48,816 nt of DNA from Pseudomonadota bacterium. Lineage in GTDB: Bacteria; Pseudomonadota; Gammaproteobacteria; Burkholderiales; Burkholderiaceae_C. A model generated the notes under the pieces. That model saw nothing but the letters and a program-made list of their open reading frames with translations, was not told the DNA's origin and did not search any database. The position numbers and the translations under genes were made by a program. Location: positions 1-48,816 of the forward strand of contig JAEWPH010000098.1 in NCBI GenBank assembly GCA_023460715.1, written 5' to 3'. Every line of letters begins with the position of its first letter. Position 1 is the stretch's first letter. This document shows, one piece after another, positions 9,368 through 18,499 of the stretch.

Positions 9368-10639
9368 ATGGCTATCGTAGAAGTCAAAGTCCCCCAACTG
9401 TCCGAGTCCGTGGCCGAAGCCACCATGCTGCAGTGGAAGAAGAAGCCCGGCGAAGCCGTGGCCATCGATGAGATCCTGATCGAGATCGAAACCGACAAGG
9501 TCGTGCTGGAGGTGCCCGCACCTTCCGCCGGCGTGCTGGCCGAGATCGTGGTGGCAGACGGCGGCACGGTCGTGTCCGACCAGCTCATCGCCAAGATCGA
9601 CAGCGAAGGCAAGGCCGGCGCCGCCGCGCCCGCTCCTGCAGCCGCCGCAGCGCCTGCCCCCTCGGCAGCGCCGGCAGCCGCTGCTGCACCGGCTGCCGCC
9701 GGCGGCTCCAAGGGCGACGTCGCCATGCCTGCTGCCGCCAAGCTGCTGGCCGACAACAACCTGGCCGTGTCGGACGTGTCCGGTTCGGGCAAGGACGGCC
9801 GAGTGACCAAGGGCGACGTGCTGGCCGCCGTGGCCGGTGGCGCTAAGCCGTCGGCAGCACCCAGCACCATTCCCACGGGCGTGCCCACCAAGGCTCTGCC
9901 GCAAGTGGCGGCGCCCGCTGGCAAGGAAGACCTGAGCGGCCGTCCCGAGCAGCGCGTGCCCATGAGCCGCCTGCGCGCCCGGGTGGCCGAGCGTCTGCTG
10001 CAATCGCAATCGACCAACGCCATCCTGACCACGTTCAACGAAGTGAACATGGCCCCCGTGATGGATCTGCGCAAGAAGTTCCAGGACTCCTTCACCAAGG
10101 AACACGGCACCAAGCTGGGCTTCATGTCCTTCTTCGTGAAGGCCGCCGTGCACGCCCTCAAGAAGTACCCCGTGCTGAACGCCTCGGTGGACGGCAATGA
10201 CATCGTCTACCACGGCTACTTCGACATCGGTATCGCCGTGGGTTCGCCGCGCGGTCTGGTGGTGCCCATCCTGCGAAACGCAGACCAGATGAGCTTCGCC
10301 GACATCGAGAAGAAGATTGCCGAGTTCGGCAAGAAGGCTGCCGAAGGCAAGCTGGGCATCGAAGAGATGACCGGCGGCACCTTCTCCATCTCCAATGGCG
10401 GTACGTTCGGCTCGATGATGTCCACCCCCATCATCAACCCGCCGCAGTCGGCCATCCTGGGCGTGCACGCCACCAAGGACCGTGCCGTGGTCGAAAACGG
10501 GCAGGTCGTGGTGCGTCCGATGAACTACCTGGCCATGTCCTATGACCACCGCATCATCGACGGCCGCGAAGCCGTGCTGGGCCTGGTCGCCATGAAGGAC
10601 GCGCTGGAAGATCCGTCGCGCCTGCTGTTCGACATCTGA
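9368..10639 (+). CDS. odhB: Dihydrolipoyllysine succinyltransferase, E2 of 2-oxoglutarate dehydrogenase
   Basis: This is the core E2 subunit (sucB/odhB), which transfers the succinyl group from lipoyl-lysine to CoA. The N-terminal lipoyl domain carries the attachment lysine at about residue 44 in [10 protein letters not shown] long Ala/Pro linker follows (about 78-117), then a peripheral-subunit-binding domain (about 118-155, ending [11 protein letters not shown]). The C-terminal catalytic domain has the [13 protein letters not shown] active site, with His near 393. At 423 aa the length is normal. It lies 54 bp after sucA on the same strand and is surely co-transcribed; a weak GA-rich ribosome binding site precedes the ATG. 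Confidence 0.97.
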   Translation: MAIVEVKVPQLSESVAEATMLQWKKKPGEAVAIDEILIEIETDKVVLEVPAPSAGVLAEIVVADGGTVVSDQLIAKIDSEGKAGAAAPAPAAAAAPAPSAAPAAAAAPAAAGGSKGDVAMPAAAKLLADNNLAVSDVSGSGKDGRVTKGDVLAAVAGGAKPSAAPSTIPTGVPTKALPQVAAPAGKEDLSGRPEQRVPMSRLRARVAERLLQSQSTNAILTTFNEVNMAPVMDLRKKFQDSFTKEHGTKLGFMSFFVKAAVHALKKYPVLNASVDGNDIVYHGYFDIGIAVGSPRGLVVPILRNADQMSFADIEKKIAEFGKKAAEGKLGIEEMTGGTFSISNGGTFGSMMSTPIINPPQSAILGVHATKDRAVVENGQVVVRPMNYLAMSYDHRIIDGREAVLGLVAMKDALEDPSRLLFDI

Positions 10640-10918
10640 TGGAACAACCCCCTGAGGCGCTTTGCGCCTTCCCCCTTCTCTCGAATGGCTGCACCATTCG
10701 GGAAGAGGGACACCGCCAGCGCTCGCAAGTGAAACGCCGCTGCGCAGCTTGGGCGGCCCTTGCGCGGCGGTCGCTGGCCTGGGCCGCGAGTGCTTCAAGG
10801 GCAGGGGGCGGCGTCTGACGCCACGAAGACCAAGACACCCTGACGGACCCACATGTGTGGCTGGCTCATCAGCCGGCCCCGCAGTGGGTCTTTCTTCAAC
10901 TGACAGAGTGAGATTCAC
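10640..10918. repeat. Hairpin-rich intergenic region between odhB and lpdA, probable dispersed repeat
   Basis: These 279 bp contain no supported gene. They begin with a structured block: AGGCGC/GCGCCT (10655-10660 and 10664-10669, 3-nt loop), then CGAATGG/CCATTCG (10682-10688 and 10694-10700, 5-nt loop), then a short GGCGT/ACGCC hairpin further down. The opening, CCCCCTGAGGCGCTTTGCGC, resembles an intergenic repeat that I recall as common in Comamonadaceae genomes; that recollection cannot be tested here. There is no U-tract. Confidence 0.45.
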
Positions 10919-12346
<1,428 letters not shown>

Positions 12347-12394
12347 GTGGGGCCGCTGGCCGCGGGCCTTGCCGCTTCGGCGGCGGGCTCGCAG

Positions 12395-12458
12395 CTTTTG
12401 AGGTCAAATTGGCTGCTAGCGCTTACCCATCAAGCGCTAGCAGCTATTGTTTTTATAG
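12395..12458 (-). repeat. Dispersed hairpin repeat, copy 1
   Basis: A perfect inverted repeat has 13-nt arms at 12412-12424 and 12432-12444 around a 7-nt loop, ending in an A/T-rich tail. Read on the minus strand it starts CTATAAAAACAATAGCTGCT and aligns with copies at 40111 and 44352. It lies between lpdA and zapE. Its plus-strand tail TATAGT (12453-12458) could act as a -10 element for zapE, although no good -35 is visible. Confidence 0.65.
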
Positions 12459-12473
12459 TTCTGGAGTGCGTGC

Positions 12474-13571
12474 GTGAACGTCAAGCAGGCATACGAGGCC
12501 GAGCTGGCCGCCAAAGGGTTCAAGAGCGATCCGGCACAGATGCGAGCCGTGGAGGCCCTGCAGCGCTGTGCCGATGACTGGGCGTTGTACAAGGAGCGCC
12601 GCTCCAACGCGCTGAAGAAGCTCATCAACCGCCCCGAGGTGCCGCGCGGCGTGTACATGTACGGCGGCGTGGGCCGGGGCAAGAGCTTCCTGATGGACTG
12701 CTTCTTCAACGCCGTGCCCATCCGGCGCAAGGTGCGGCTGCATTTCCATGAGTTCATGCGCGAAGTGCACCGCGAACTGCACGCGCTGCAAGGCACGCAG
12801 AACCCCTTGGACGTGCTGGGTGCCAACATCGCCAAGCGCTACAAGCTGATCTGCTTCGACGAGTTCCACGTGGCCGACATCACGGACGCCATGATCCTGC
12901 ACCGGTTGCTGGTGGCGCTGTTCGAGAACGGCGTCGGCTTTGTGACCACCTCCAACTTCAAGCCCGACGGGTTGTATCCCGACGGCCTGCACCGCGACCG
13001 CATCCTGCCTGCCATTGCGCTGCTGAACGAGCGCATGGAGGTGATCAACGTCGACAACGGCACCGACTACCGCCGTCGCACGCTGGAACACGTGCAGCTG
13101 TACCACACGCCGCTCGGCCCCCAGGCCGATGCGGAAATGGCCAAGGCCTTCGACCAGCTGGCTGAAGTGCGCGACGAAGACCCCGTCCTGCACATCGAAG
13201 CGCGCGAGATCCGTGCGCGCCGCAAGGCCGGTGGCGTCGTGTGGTTCGACTTCGACGTGCTGTGCGGCGGCCCGCGCTCGCAGAACGACTACCTGGAGAT
13301 CGCCTCGCAGTTCCACACCGTGCTGCTCTCCAACGTGCCGTACATGCCGGTATCGATGGCGTCACCCGCCCGCCGGTTCACCTGGCTGATCGATGTGCTC
13401 TACGATCGGCGCGTGAAGCTGATCCTCTCTGCTGCCGTGCCGCCCGAATCGCTGTACACCGAAGGGCCACTGGCGCACGAGTTCCCCCGGACGGTGTCTC
13501 GCCTCAACGAGATGCAGTCCCAGGAGTTCCTGGCCCTGGAGCGCCGGGTGGTCGACACGGGGCTGACCTGA
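12474..13571 (+). CDS. zapE: Cell division protein ZapE (AFG1-like ATPase)
   Basis: This 365-aa P-loop ATPase belongs to the ZapE/AFG1 family; E. coli ZapE associates with the Z-ring during constriction. The Walker A motif GGVGRGKS lies at residues 64-71 and Walker B LICFDEFHV near 124-132. The family-typical VTTSNFKPDGLYPDGLHRDRILP and the SPARRFTWLIDVLYDR sensor/arginine region follow. The start is GTG at 12474, with GGAG 7 nt upstream. The gene lies 127 bp behind lpdA, a neighbourhood known from other Burkholderiales. Its stop codon overlaps the next start in TGATG, so the two genes are probably translationally coupled. Confidence 0.93.
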   Translation: MNVKQAYEAELAAKGFKSDPAQMRAVEALQRCADDWALYKERRSNALKKLINRPEVPRGVYMYGGVGRGKSFLMDCFFNAVPIRRKVRLHFHEFMREVHRELHALQGTQNPLDVLGANIAKRYKLICFDEFHVADITDAMILHRLLVALFENGVGFVTTSNFKPDGLYPDGLHRDRILPAIALLNERMEVINVDNGTDYRRRTLEHVQLYHTPLGPQADAEMAKAFDQLAEVRDEDPVLHIEAREIRARRKAGGVVWFDFDVLCGGPRSQNDYLEIASQFHTVLLSNVPYMPVSMASPARRFTWLIDVLYDRRVKLILSAAVPPESLYTEGPLAHEFPRTVSRLNEMQSQEFLALERRVVDTGLT

Positions 13572-14305
13572 TGATGAAACCGATGTTTTCCATGGCGCTG
13601 GCCGCGACGCTGCTGATGGGTACGGCTGCCGCCTCCCATGCTTCCGGGCCCGCAGGCGTAGCCCCAGCCTCGGCCCCCACGGGGGATGCGCAGAGCCGTG
13701 AGGCCGAGCGCCAGTCCATCCGCAGGGCGCGCCAAGCGCTGGAGCAACGCCGTCTGCAGGAGGAATCCGCGTGCTACCAGAAGTTCGTGGTGGAAAGCTG
13801 CCTGCGCGAGGTGCGCGCCCGCACCCGCATCGAAGATGCCGCGTTCCGTGAGCGCGAGGTGGCGCTGAACGACGCCGACCGCCGTGAGAAGGCCGCGGGC
13901 CGGCTGCGTTCCATCGAAGAGAAAAAGCAGGAACAGCAGGCGCAGCAGGCCGCGGGCGAGCGCCCGGCCGGCATGTCGGGCTCGCCCCGCGAGATGGCTG
14001 CCAACAGGGCGAAGGAGCAGGCCACGCGGGCCGATGAGGCCCGCCAGCGGGCCGCCCAACAGCAGCAGCGCCAGGCCGCGCACGATGCCAGCCAGGCGGC
14101 GCGCGCGGCGGAGGAACCGTCGAGAGTCCAACAGTCCCGCGAGCGTTTCGAAGCCAAGCAGCAGGCGGCAGAAGAACGGCGCGCCCGGCGCGAGAAGGCC
14201 AATGCCGAGGCTGCAGCGTCGGGGCGTACGCCGCCCCGCCCGCTACCTGCGCCTGGCAATGCACCAGCGCCGGCGCCTGCTGCCGCACCTGCCAGCGCGC
14301 CCTGA
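13571..14305 (+). CDS. Hypothetical secreted coiled-coil protein coupled to zapE
   Basis: This 244-aa protein starts at the ATG that overlaps the zapE stop (TGATG). It begins with a probable Sec signal peptide (MMKPMFSMALAATLLMGTAAASHA) and so should be periplasmic. The mature part is rich in Ala, Arg, Glu and Gln, is predicted to be helical or coiled-coil over about residues 35-215, and ends in a Pro/Ala tail. Two cysteines in SACYQKFVVESCLREV could form a disulfide. I do not recognise the family and give no function. The coupling to zapE suggests an envelope or division-related role, as inference only. Confidence 0.78.
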   Translation: MMKPMFSMALAATLLMGTAAASHASGPAGVAPASAPTGDAQSREAERQSIRRARQALEQRRLQEESACYQKFVVESCLREVRARTRIEDAAFREREVALNDADRREKAAGRLRSIEEKKQEQQAQQAAGERPAGMSGSPREMAANRAKEQATRADEARQRAAQQQQRQAAHDASQAARAAEEPSRVQQSRERFEAKQQAAEERRARREKANAEAAASGRTPPRPLPAPGNAPAPAPAAAPASAP

Positions 14306-14425
14306 TCGCACCACCTTTCGGCCGCCCTAGGGAGCGGTGCACTCACCGGTGTTCAAAGGCAGAGCCGCGGTGGCCTGCCAACCGCCAAGCCGTCGGCCGC
14401 TTCTGCAGACAGCCCGCTGTCGACC

Positions 14426-14443
14426 AGGGCCTGTTCAGGCCCT
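14426..14443. repeat. Short perfect palindrome behind the PP2C gene
   Basis: AGGGCCTG (14426-14433) and CAGGCCCT (14436-14443) are exact inverted copies separated by 2 nt. They lie 3 nt beyond the stop of the minus-strand phosphatase gene, between convergent genes. No U-tract follows on either strand, so this is not a classical intrinsic terminator. Confidence 0.4.
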
Positions 14444-14446
14444 AGA

Positions 14447-15238
14447 TCAATGCCCGCCCGGCGTCCTGGGCTTTGCGGTTTCCGTGAGTGCTTCGATCTT
14501 CACGACCGCCAGCGACAGGTTGTCGCCTCCGCCCCGGGCGCGTGAGCGGGCCTTGTCGATGAGGAATTCGGTCGCCTCGCGGGGAGTGAGCTGGTCCAGC
14601 ACCGCCCCCAGCTCCGCAGGCGAGAAGTAGTGCCAGATGCCATCGCTGCAGGCCAGCAAGGTGTCACCGGGCTGCAGCCGGGGAATCAGGTGCATGTTCA
14701 CCGGCGGGTCGCTTTCGGTACCCAGGCATCCCACCAGGATGTTGGATTGCGGATGGGTATTGGCCTCCGCCTCGGTGATCTCGCCGCGGTCTACCAACGC
14801 CTGAACGTAGGAATGGTCGTTGGTGCGGAATACCAGCCGCGCACCCTGGAAATGGTAGATCCGCGAATCGCCCGCATGGGCCCAGTGGCAGTCGCCGCCC
14901 GGGTTGATCAGGAACGCCGCCATGGTGCTGTGCGGCTCCTGCTCGGCCGAGATGGCGGTGAGGCGAATCACGACATGTGCTTCCTCGACCATGTGTTTCA
15001 GTACAGCGGCCGGGTCGTCCGTTTCGGGTGCGTAGCGCTCAAACAGCTGCCTGGCCGTCAGCATGACCTGGTCTGATGCCTTGCGGCCCCCGCTGCGTCC
15101 CCCCATGCCGTCCGCCACCACCCCGAGCACACAGCCGTTCACCCGCGGATGGGCGAAAAGAGCCACCTGGTCCTGTTGGTATTCCCGGTCACCCTTGTGT
15201 ATCCCGGTGGAGGCAATGAGGCGAAACGCTTTCGTCAT
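14447..15238 (-). CDS. PP2C-family serine/threonine protein phosphatase
   Basis: This is a 263-aa cytoplasmic metal-dependent phosphatase of the bacterial PP2C (Stp/PphA-like) type. The metal-binding and core motifs are all present: D23 in QQDQVAL, VADGMGG (residues 41-47), HAGDSRIYHF, CSDGIWHY and DNLSLAVVKIE near the C-terminus. It is predicted to remove phosphate from Ser/Thr; no Hanks-type kinase is in the window, so its partner is unknown. No ribosome binding site precedes the ATG. Instead CACAAT stands 7 nt upstream, which would place the transcript start at the start codon. It converges with the zapE operon. Confidence 0.9.
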   Translation of the reverse strand: MTKAFRLIASTGIHKGDREYQQDQVALFAHPRVNGCVLGVVADGMGGRSGGRKASDQVMLTARQLFERYAPETDDPAAVLKHMVEEAHVVIRLTAISAEQEPHSTMAAFLINPGGDCHWAHAGDSRIYHFQGARLVFRTNDHSYVQALVDRGEITEAEANTHPQSNILVGCLGTESDPPVNMHLIPRLQPGDTLLACSDGIWHYFSPAELGAVLDQLTPREATEFLIDKARSRARGGGDNLSLAVVKIEALTETAKPRTPGGH

Positions 15239-15245
15239 GTATCGA

Positions 15246-15251
15246 ATTGTG
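15246..15251 (-). promoter_or_regulatory. Candidate -10 element, possible leaderless PP2C transcript
   Basis: On the minus strand CACAAT (4 of 6 to consensus) lies 7 nt before the phosphatase ATG, and no Shine-Dalgarno sequence is visible. Transcription starting at the usual distance would begin at the ATG. I see no clear -35. Confidence 0.3.
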
Positions 15252-15433
15252 CGTGGCGCCCGGGCACCGTGGCTGTGCGGCGGGGGCGCAGTCCGTATTA
15301 TTCGGTTGGGTGCGTGGTTTTTTTGCCATGCTTTGCGCTACCTTCCCGGCCTTTTGCCGCCTTTCGATTTGTTGCTCCATCCCCTTGTCCTCGTGTTTGC
15401 CGGCCCCACCGCGGGCCTTGCGGGAGCCGGTCC

Positions 15434-17485
15434 ATGCCGCTGAGAGAGGCCGTATCCGCGGTCTTCGCCCCGGATGGGCCTTTGTCCCGGGCACACGCCC
15501 TGTTTCGCTCTCGGCCGGGCCAGACGGAGATGGCGTGCGCAATTGCCGACACCATCGAAGAAGGCGGCGCATTGGTGGTGGAGGCGGGAACGGGCGTGGG
15601 AAAGACTTTCGCCTATCTGGTGCCCGCCTTGTTGAGTGGGGAACGCGTGGTGGTCTCCACCGCCACGAAGGCTTTGCAGGACCAGCTCTTTTCCCGCGAC
15701 CTGCCGCGGGTGATCCAGGCGCTCGGGGTGACGGCCCGAACGGCCCTGCTCAAAGGCCGCTCGAGCTACCTCTGTCTGCACCGGCTGGAGCAAGCACGTC
15801 CGGGTCTGGGCGGACGGGCCGATGCGCTCGCCGCGGCCCTCGCCAGCGTCGAGCACTGGGCCCAGGCGACGCAGTCCGGCGATCTGGCGGAACTGCCGGG
15901 GCTGGATGAGCGTTCCCCCGTCATCCCGCTGGTCACGTCCACTCGGGAAAACTGCCTCGGCTCGGCCTGTCCCCGGTTTGCGCAGTGCCATGTGAACCTG
16001 GCCCGGCGAGAGGCGCTGGCCGCAGACGTGGTGGTCATCAACCACCATTTGTTCTTCGCCGACGTGGCGGTGCGCGAGTCCGGCATGGCGGAACTGCTGC
16101 CGACGGTGCGGGTGGTGCTCTTCGACGAGGCCCACCAGCTGAATGACACGGGCGTGCAGTTCCTGGGGGTCCAACTCGGGACCGGACAGTTGCTCGACTA
16201 CGCGCGCGACCTCCTCGCGGCGGGTTTGGAAGGCGCGCAAGGCTTTCGCGACTGGCCTGCACTGGCCGCCGACATCGACCACGCCGCCCGCGATCTGCGC
16301 ATGGCCGCCGGGCCGGTGGAGGGCGCTGCCCGCCGGGCCTGGCAGGAGGCCGTTCCCGAGCGCACCGAGCCTGTCGCCTGGACGCGCGCCCTGCAGGATC
16401 TGGTCGCTGCACTGCGGGCAGCCCTGGCGGCGTTGGACGCCGTCGCCGGCACGGCGCCGGATTTCACCCGGCTGCATGAGCGGACCGTGGTGCTGCTGGA
16501 GCGTCTGGTGGCCTTTGCGCAGGATTGCGGGCCGCAATCGGTCCGCTGGCTGGACGTGGGAACGCAACTGCGGCTGGTCGAGTCGCCGCTGGACATTGGC
16601 TTGGCCCTGCAGGGCCTGTGGGCACCGGCGGCGCCAGAGCCGTCCGCCTGGGACGAGGGCGGCGGGCCTTCGGACGCTTCAACGGGCCCGCGGGGCCGCA
16701 GCTGGATCTTCACGTCCGCCACGCTGGGCGATGACCCGGCCCTGCGTTGGTTCACCGAGCCGTGCGGCCTGCAGCATGCCACGACGCTGCAGGTGCCGAG
16801 CCCGTTCGACTACGCGCGGCAGTCTGCCCTGTACATTCCTCTGGACTTGCCCCGGCCTGCCGATCCGGCCCACGCGGTGCGGCTGGCCGATTGGGCGGGC
16901 GACGCCATCGCCCGCCTGGGTGGCAGGACCCTGCTGCTGACCACGACATTGCGCTCCCTCCACGTGATCGGGACGGCCCTGCGGCAGCGCTTTCCCATGG
17001 GCTCCGGCATCGACGTGCTGGTGCAGGGGGAGTCCGGCAAGCGCCAGATCATGGAACGCTTCCGTCAGGCGGAAGACGCTGTAGAGGGGGGCATGGGCTT
17101 AGTGCAGGGCTGTGTGCTGGTGGCGTCCGCTTCGTTCTGGGAAGGGCTCGACGTGCCCGGCGATGCGCTGCAGCTGCTGATCGTCGACAAGCTGCCGTTC
17201 CCGCCGCCCGGAGATCCGTTGGTGGATGCCCGCACGCGCCAGCTCGAGCAGGAAAGGCGCAGTGCGTTCAAGGACTTCGCCCTGCCCGAAGCGGCCGTGG
17301 CCCTCAAGCAAGGGGCGGGGCGGCTCATACGCACCGACACCGATAGCGGGGTCCTGGTGGTGGCAGACACCCGGCTTGCGACGATGGGATATGGCAAACG
17401 GCTGCTCAGGGCGCTCCCACCCATGCAGCGCTTGCAGACCCAGGAAGCGTTCGACGCCGCGCTGGACGCCCTGCGCCAGGGCTAG
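15434..17485 (+). CDS. DinG/YoaA-family Fe-S DNA helicase
   Basis: This 683-aa superfamily 2 helicase of the XPD/DinG group is predicted to unwind DNA 5'-3' in repair of damage or R-loops. Walker A is EAGTGVGKT (residues 50-58) and the DEAH box is at 231-234. Four cysteines at 114, 174, 179 and 185 are spaced as the 4Fe-4S cluster ligands of this family. The second helicase half has VASASFWEGLDVPG and ends with the QGAGRLIRT motif VI. Length falls between E. coli YoaA and DinG. I chose the ATG at 15434 because GGGAG lies 7 nt upstream; the frame is open further back but lacks family sequence. It converges with bamD, with 16 bp between stops. Confidence 0.9.
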   Translation: MPLREAVSAVFAPDGPLSRAHALFRSRPGQTEMACAIADTIEEGGALVVEAGTGVGKTFAYLVPALLSGERVVVSTATKALQDQLFSRDLPRVIQALGVTARTALLKGRSSYLCLHRLEQARPGLGGRADALAAALASVEHWAQATQSGDLAELPGLDERSPVIPLVTSTRENCLGSACPRFAQCHVNLARREALAADVVVINHHLFFADVAVRESGMAELLPTVRVVLFDEAHQLNDTGVQFLGVQLGTGQLLDYARDLLAAGLEGAQGFRDWPALAADIDHAARDLRMAAGPVEGAARRAWQEAVPERTEPVAWTRALQDLVAALRAALAALDAVAGTAPDFTRLHERTVVLLERLVAFAQDCGPQSVRWLDVGTQLRLVESPLDIGLALQGLWAPAAPEPSAWDEGGGPSDASTGPRGRSWIFTSATLGDDPALRWFTEPCGLQHATTLQVPSPFDYARQSALYIPLDLPRPADPAHAVRLADWAGDAIARLGGRTLLLTTTLRSLHVIGTALRQRFPMGSGIDVLVQGESGKRQIMERFRQAEDAVEGGMGLVQGCVLVASASFWEGLDVPGDALQLLIVDKLPFPPPGDPLVDARTRQLEQERRSAFKDFALPEAAVALKQGAGRLIRTDTDSGVLVVADTRLATMGYGKRLLRALPPMQRLQTQEAFDAALDALRQG

Positions 17486-17501
17486 CCGGCGCCTCGGGCT
17501 C

Positions 17502-18299
17502 TTACCAGAGCTTCCACCAGGGATCGTCCTTCGACCTGAAGCCATCACGCATGTACTGGCTGTTGGGATAGGACGCCGTCATCACCCGGCGGGCGTCGTC
17601 GCGCAACTGCGTCATGCCCAGTGCATCGTACGACTGGATCAGGATGTAGAGCGCCTCTTCCAACGCAGGCACGTCCTTGTAATCGGCCAGTGCGATCTGG
17701 GCCCGGTTGATGGCGGCCACGTAGGCACCACGTTGGTAGTAATACCGTGCCACGTGCACTTCGTATTGCGCGAGCGAGTTGACGATGTACGTCATGCGCT
17801 GTTGCGAATCCTTGGCGTAGCGGGAATCCGGAAAACGCGTCACCAGTTCGCGGAAGGATTCGAAAGAGTCCTTGGCGGCCTTCTGGTCTCGTTCCGAGAG
17901 ATCCTGCCGGGACACCCAGGCGAACAGCCCCAGGTTGTCGTTGAAATTGACCAGGCCCTTGAGGTACAGGGCGTAGTCGTAGGCCGGGCTGGCGGGGTGC
18001 AGCTTCATGAAGCGGTCCAGTGTGGCCACAGCCTGCACCTTTTCGCCTGCCTTGTATTGGGCATAGGCCTTGTCCAACTGCGCCTGCTGGGCGAGGGCGG
18101 TGCCGGCGGCGCGGCCCTCAAGCTTCTCGAACAGCGGCACGGCCTTGTCGAAGGCGCCGCTGTTGAGTTCGTCCCGCGCTTCGGAATAGATCTTGTCGGG
18201 GCTCCAGCCGGCCGTCTTGTCCTCCGGGGTGCTGGAGCAACCTGCCATGAGACCGGCGGCCAACAGGACGGACAACAAGGGCAGGGGGGAGCGCACCAT
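17502..18299 (-). CDS. bamD: Outer membrane protein assembly factor BamD (lipoprotein)
   Basis: This is the essential TPR lipoprotein of the BAM complex, which folds beta-barrel proteins into the outer membrane. The chosen start gives a short signal peptide ending in the lipobox LMAGC, so the mature protein begins with a lipidated Cys. TPR-like helices follow, with family segments such as YSEARDELNSGAF, YDYALYLKGLVNFND and RFPDSRYAKDSQQRMTYIVN. The C-terminus ends in a GFRSKDDPWWKLW stretch. At 265 aa the length is normal. The start is uncertain: no good ribosome binding site precedes it, and in-frame ATGs also lie at 18335 and 18329. It is divergent from dnaE. Confidence 0.92.
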   Translation of the reverse strand: MVRSPLPLLSVLLAAGLMAGCSSTPEDKTAGWSPDKIYSEARDELNSGAFDKAVPLFEKLEGRAAGTALAQQAQLDKAYAQYKAGEKVQAVATLDRFMKLHPASPAYDYALYLKGLVNFNDNLGLFAWVSRQDLSERDQKAAKDSFESFRELVTRFPDSRYAKDSQQRMTYIVNSLAQYEVHVARYYYQRGAYVAAINRAQIALADYKDVPALEEALYILIQSYDALGMTQLRDDARRVMTASYPNSQYMRDGFRSKDDPWWKLW

Positions 18300-18414
18300 G
18301 GCAGCAGCTTTCTGGCAGTTAAGAGGCATCGTCATTGCAGCGGTTTTGGCCGATGGCGGCCGGTTCTGCAGCCCACCGGGCGCCGACCGACCGCCAAGGG
18401 CGGCTGGACCGGTC

Positions 18415-18420
18415 ATTGTA
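18415..18420 (-). promoter_or_regulatory. Candidate -10 element for bamD
   Basis: On the minus strand TACAAT (5 of 6 to consensus) occurs about 116 nt upstream of the chosen bamD start. It lies back-to-back with the TACAAT assigned to dnaE at 18488. No good -35 is visible. Confidence 0.3.
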
Positions 18421-18487
18421 GCGGCGGCCCCGACGCTTCGACCGTGGTGGGAACGACCCGCGCCCGCACCGGGCCGGCGCAGCTTCC

Positions 18488-18493
18488 TACAAT
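18488..18493 (+). promoter_or_regulatory. Candidate -10 element, possible leaderless dnaE transcript
   Basis: TACAAT (5 of 6 to consensus) ends 6 nt before the dnaE ATG at 18500, the exact spacing at which transcription would start on the A of the ATG. No Shine-Dalgarno sequence lies between. A -35 is not recognisable in this G+C-rich stretch. Confidence 0.4.
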
Positions 18494-18499
18494 GACGGG

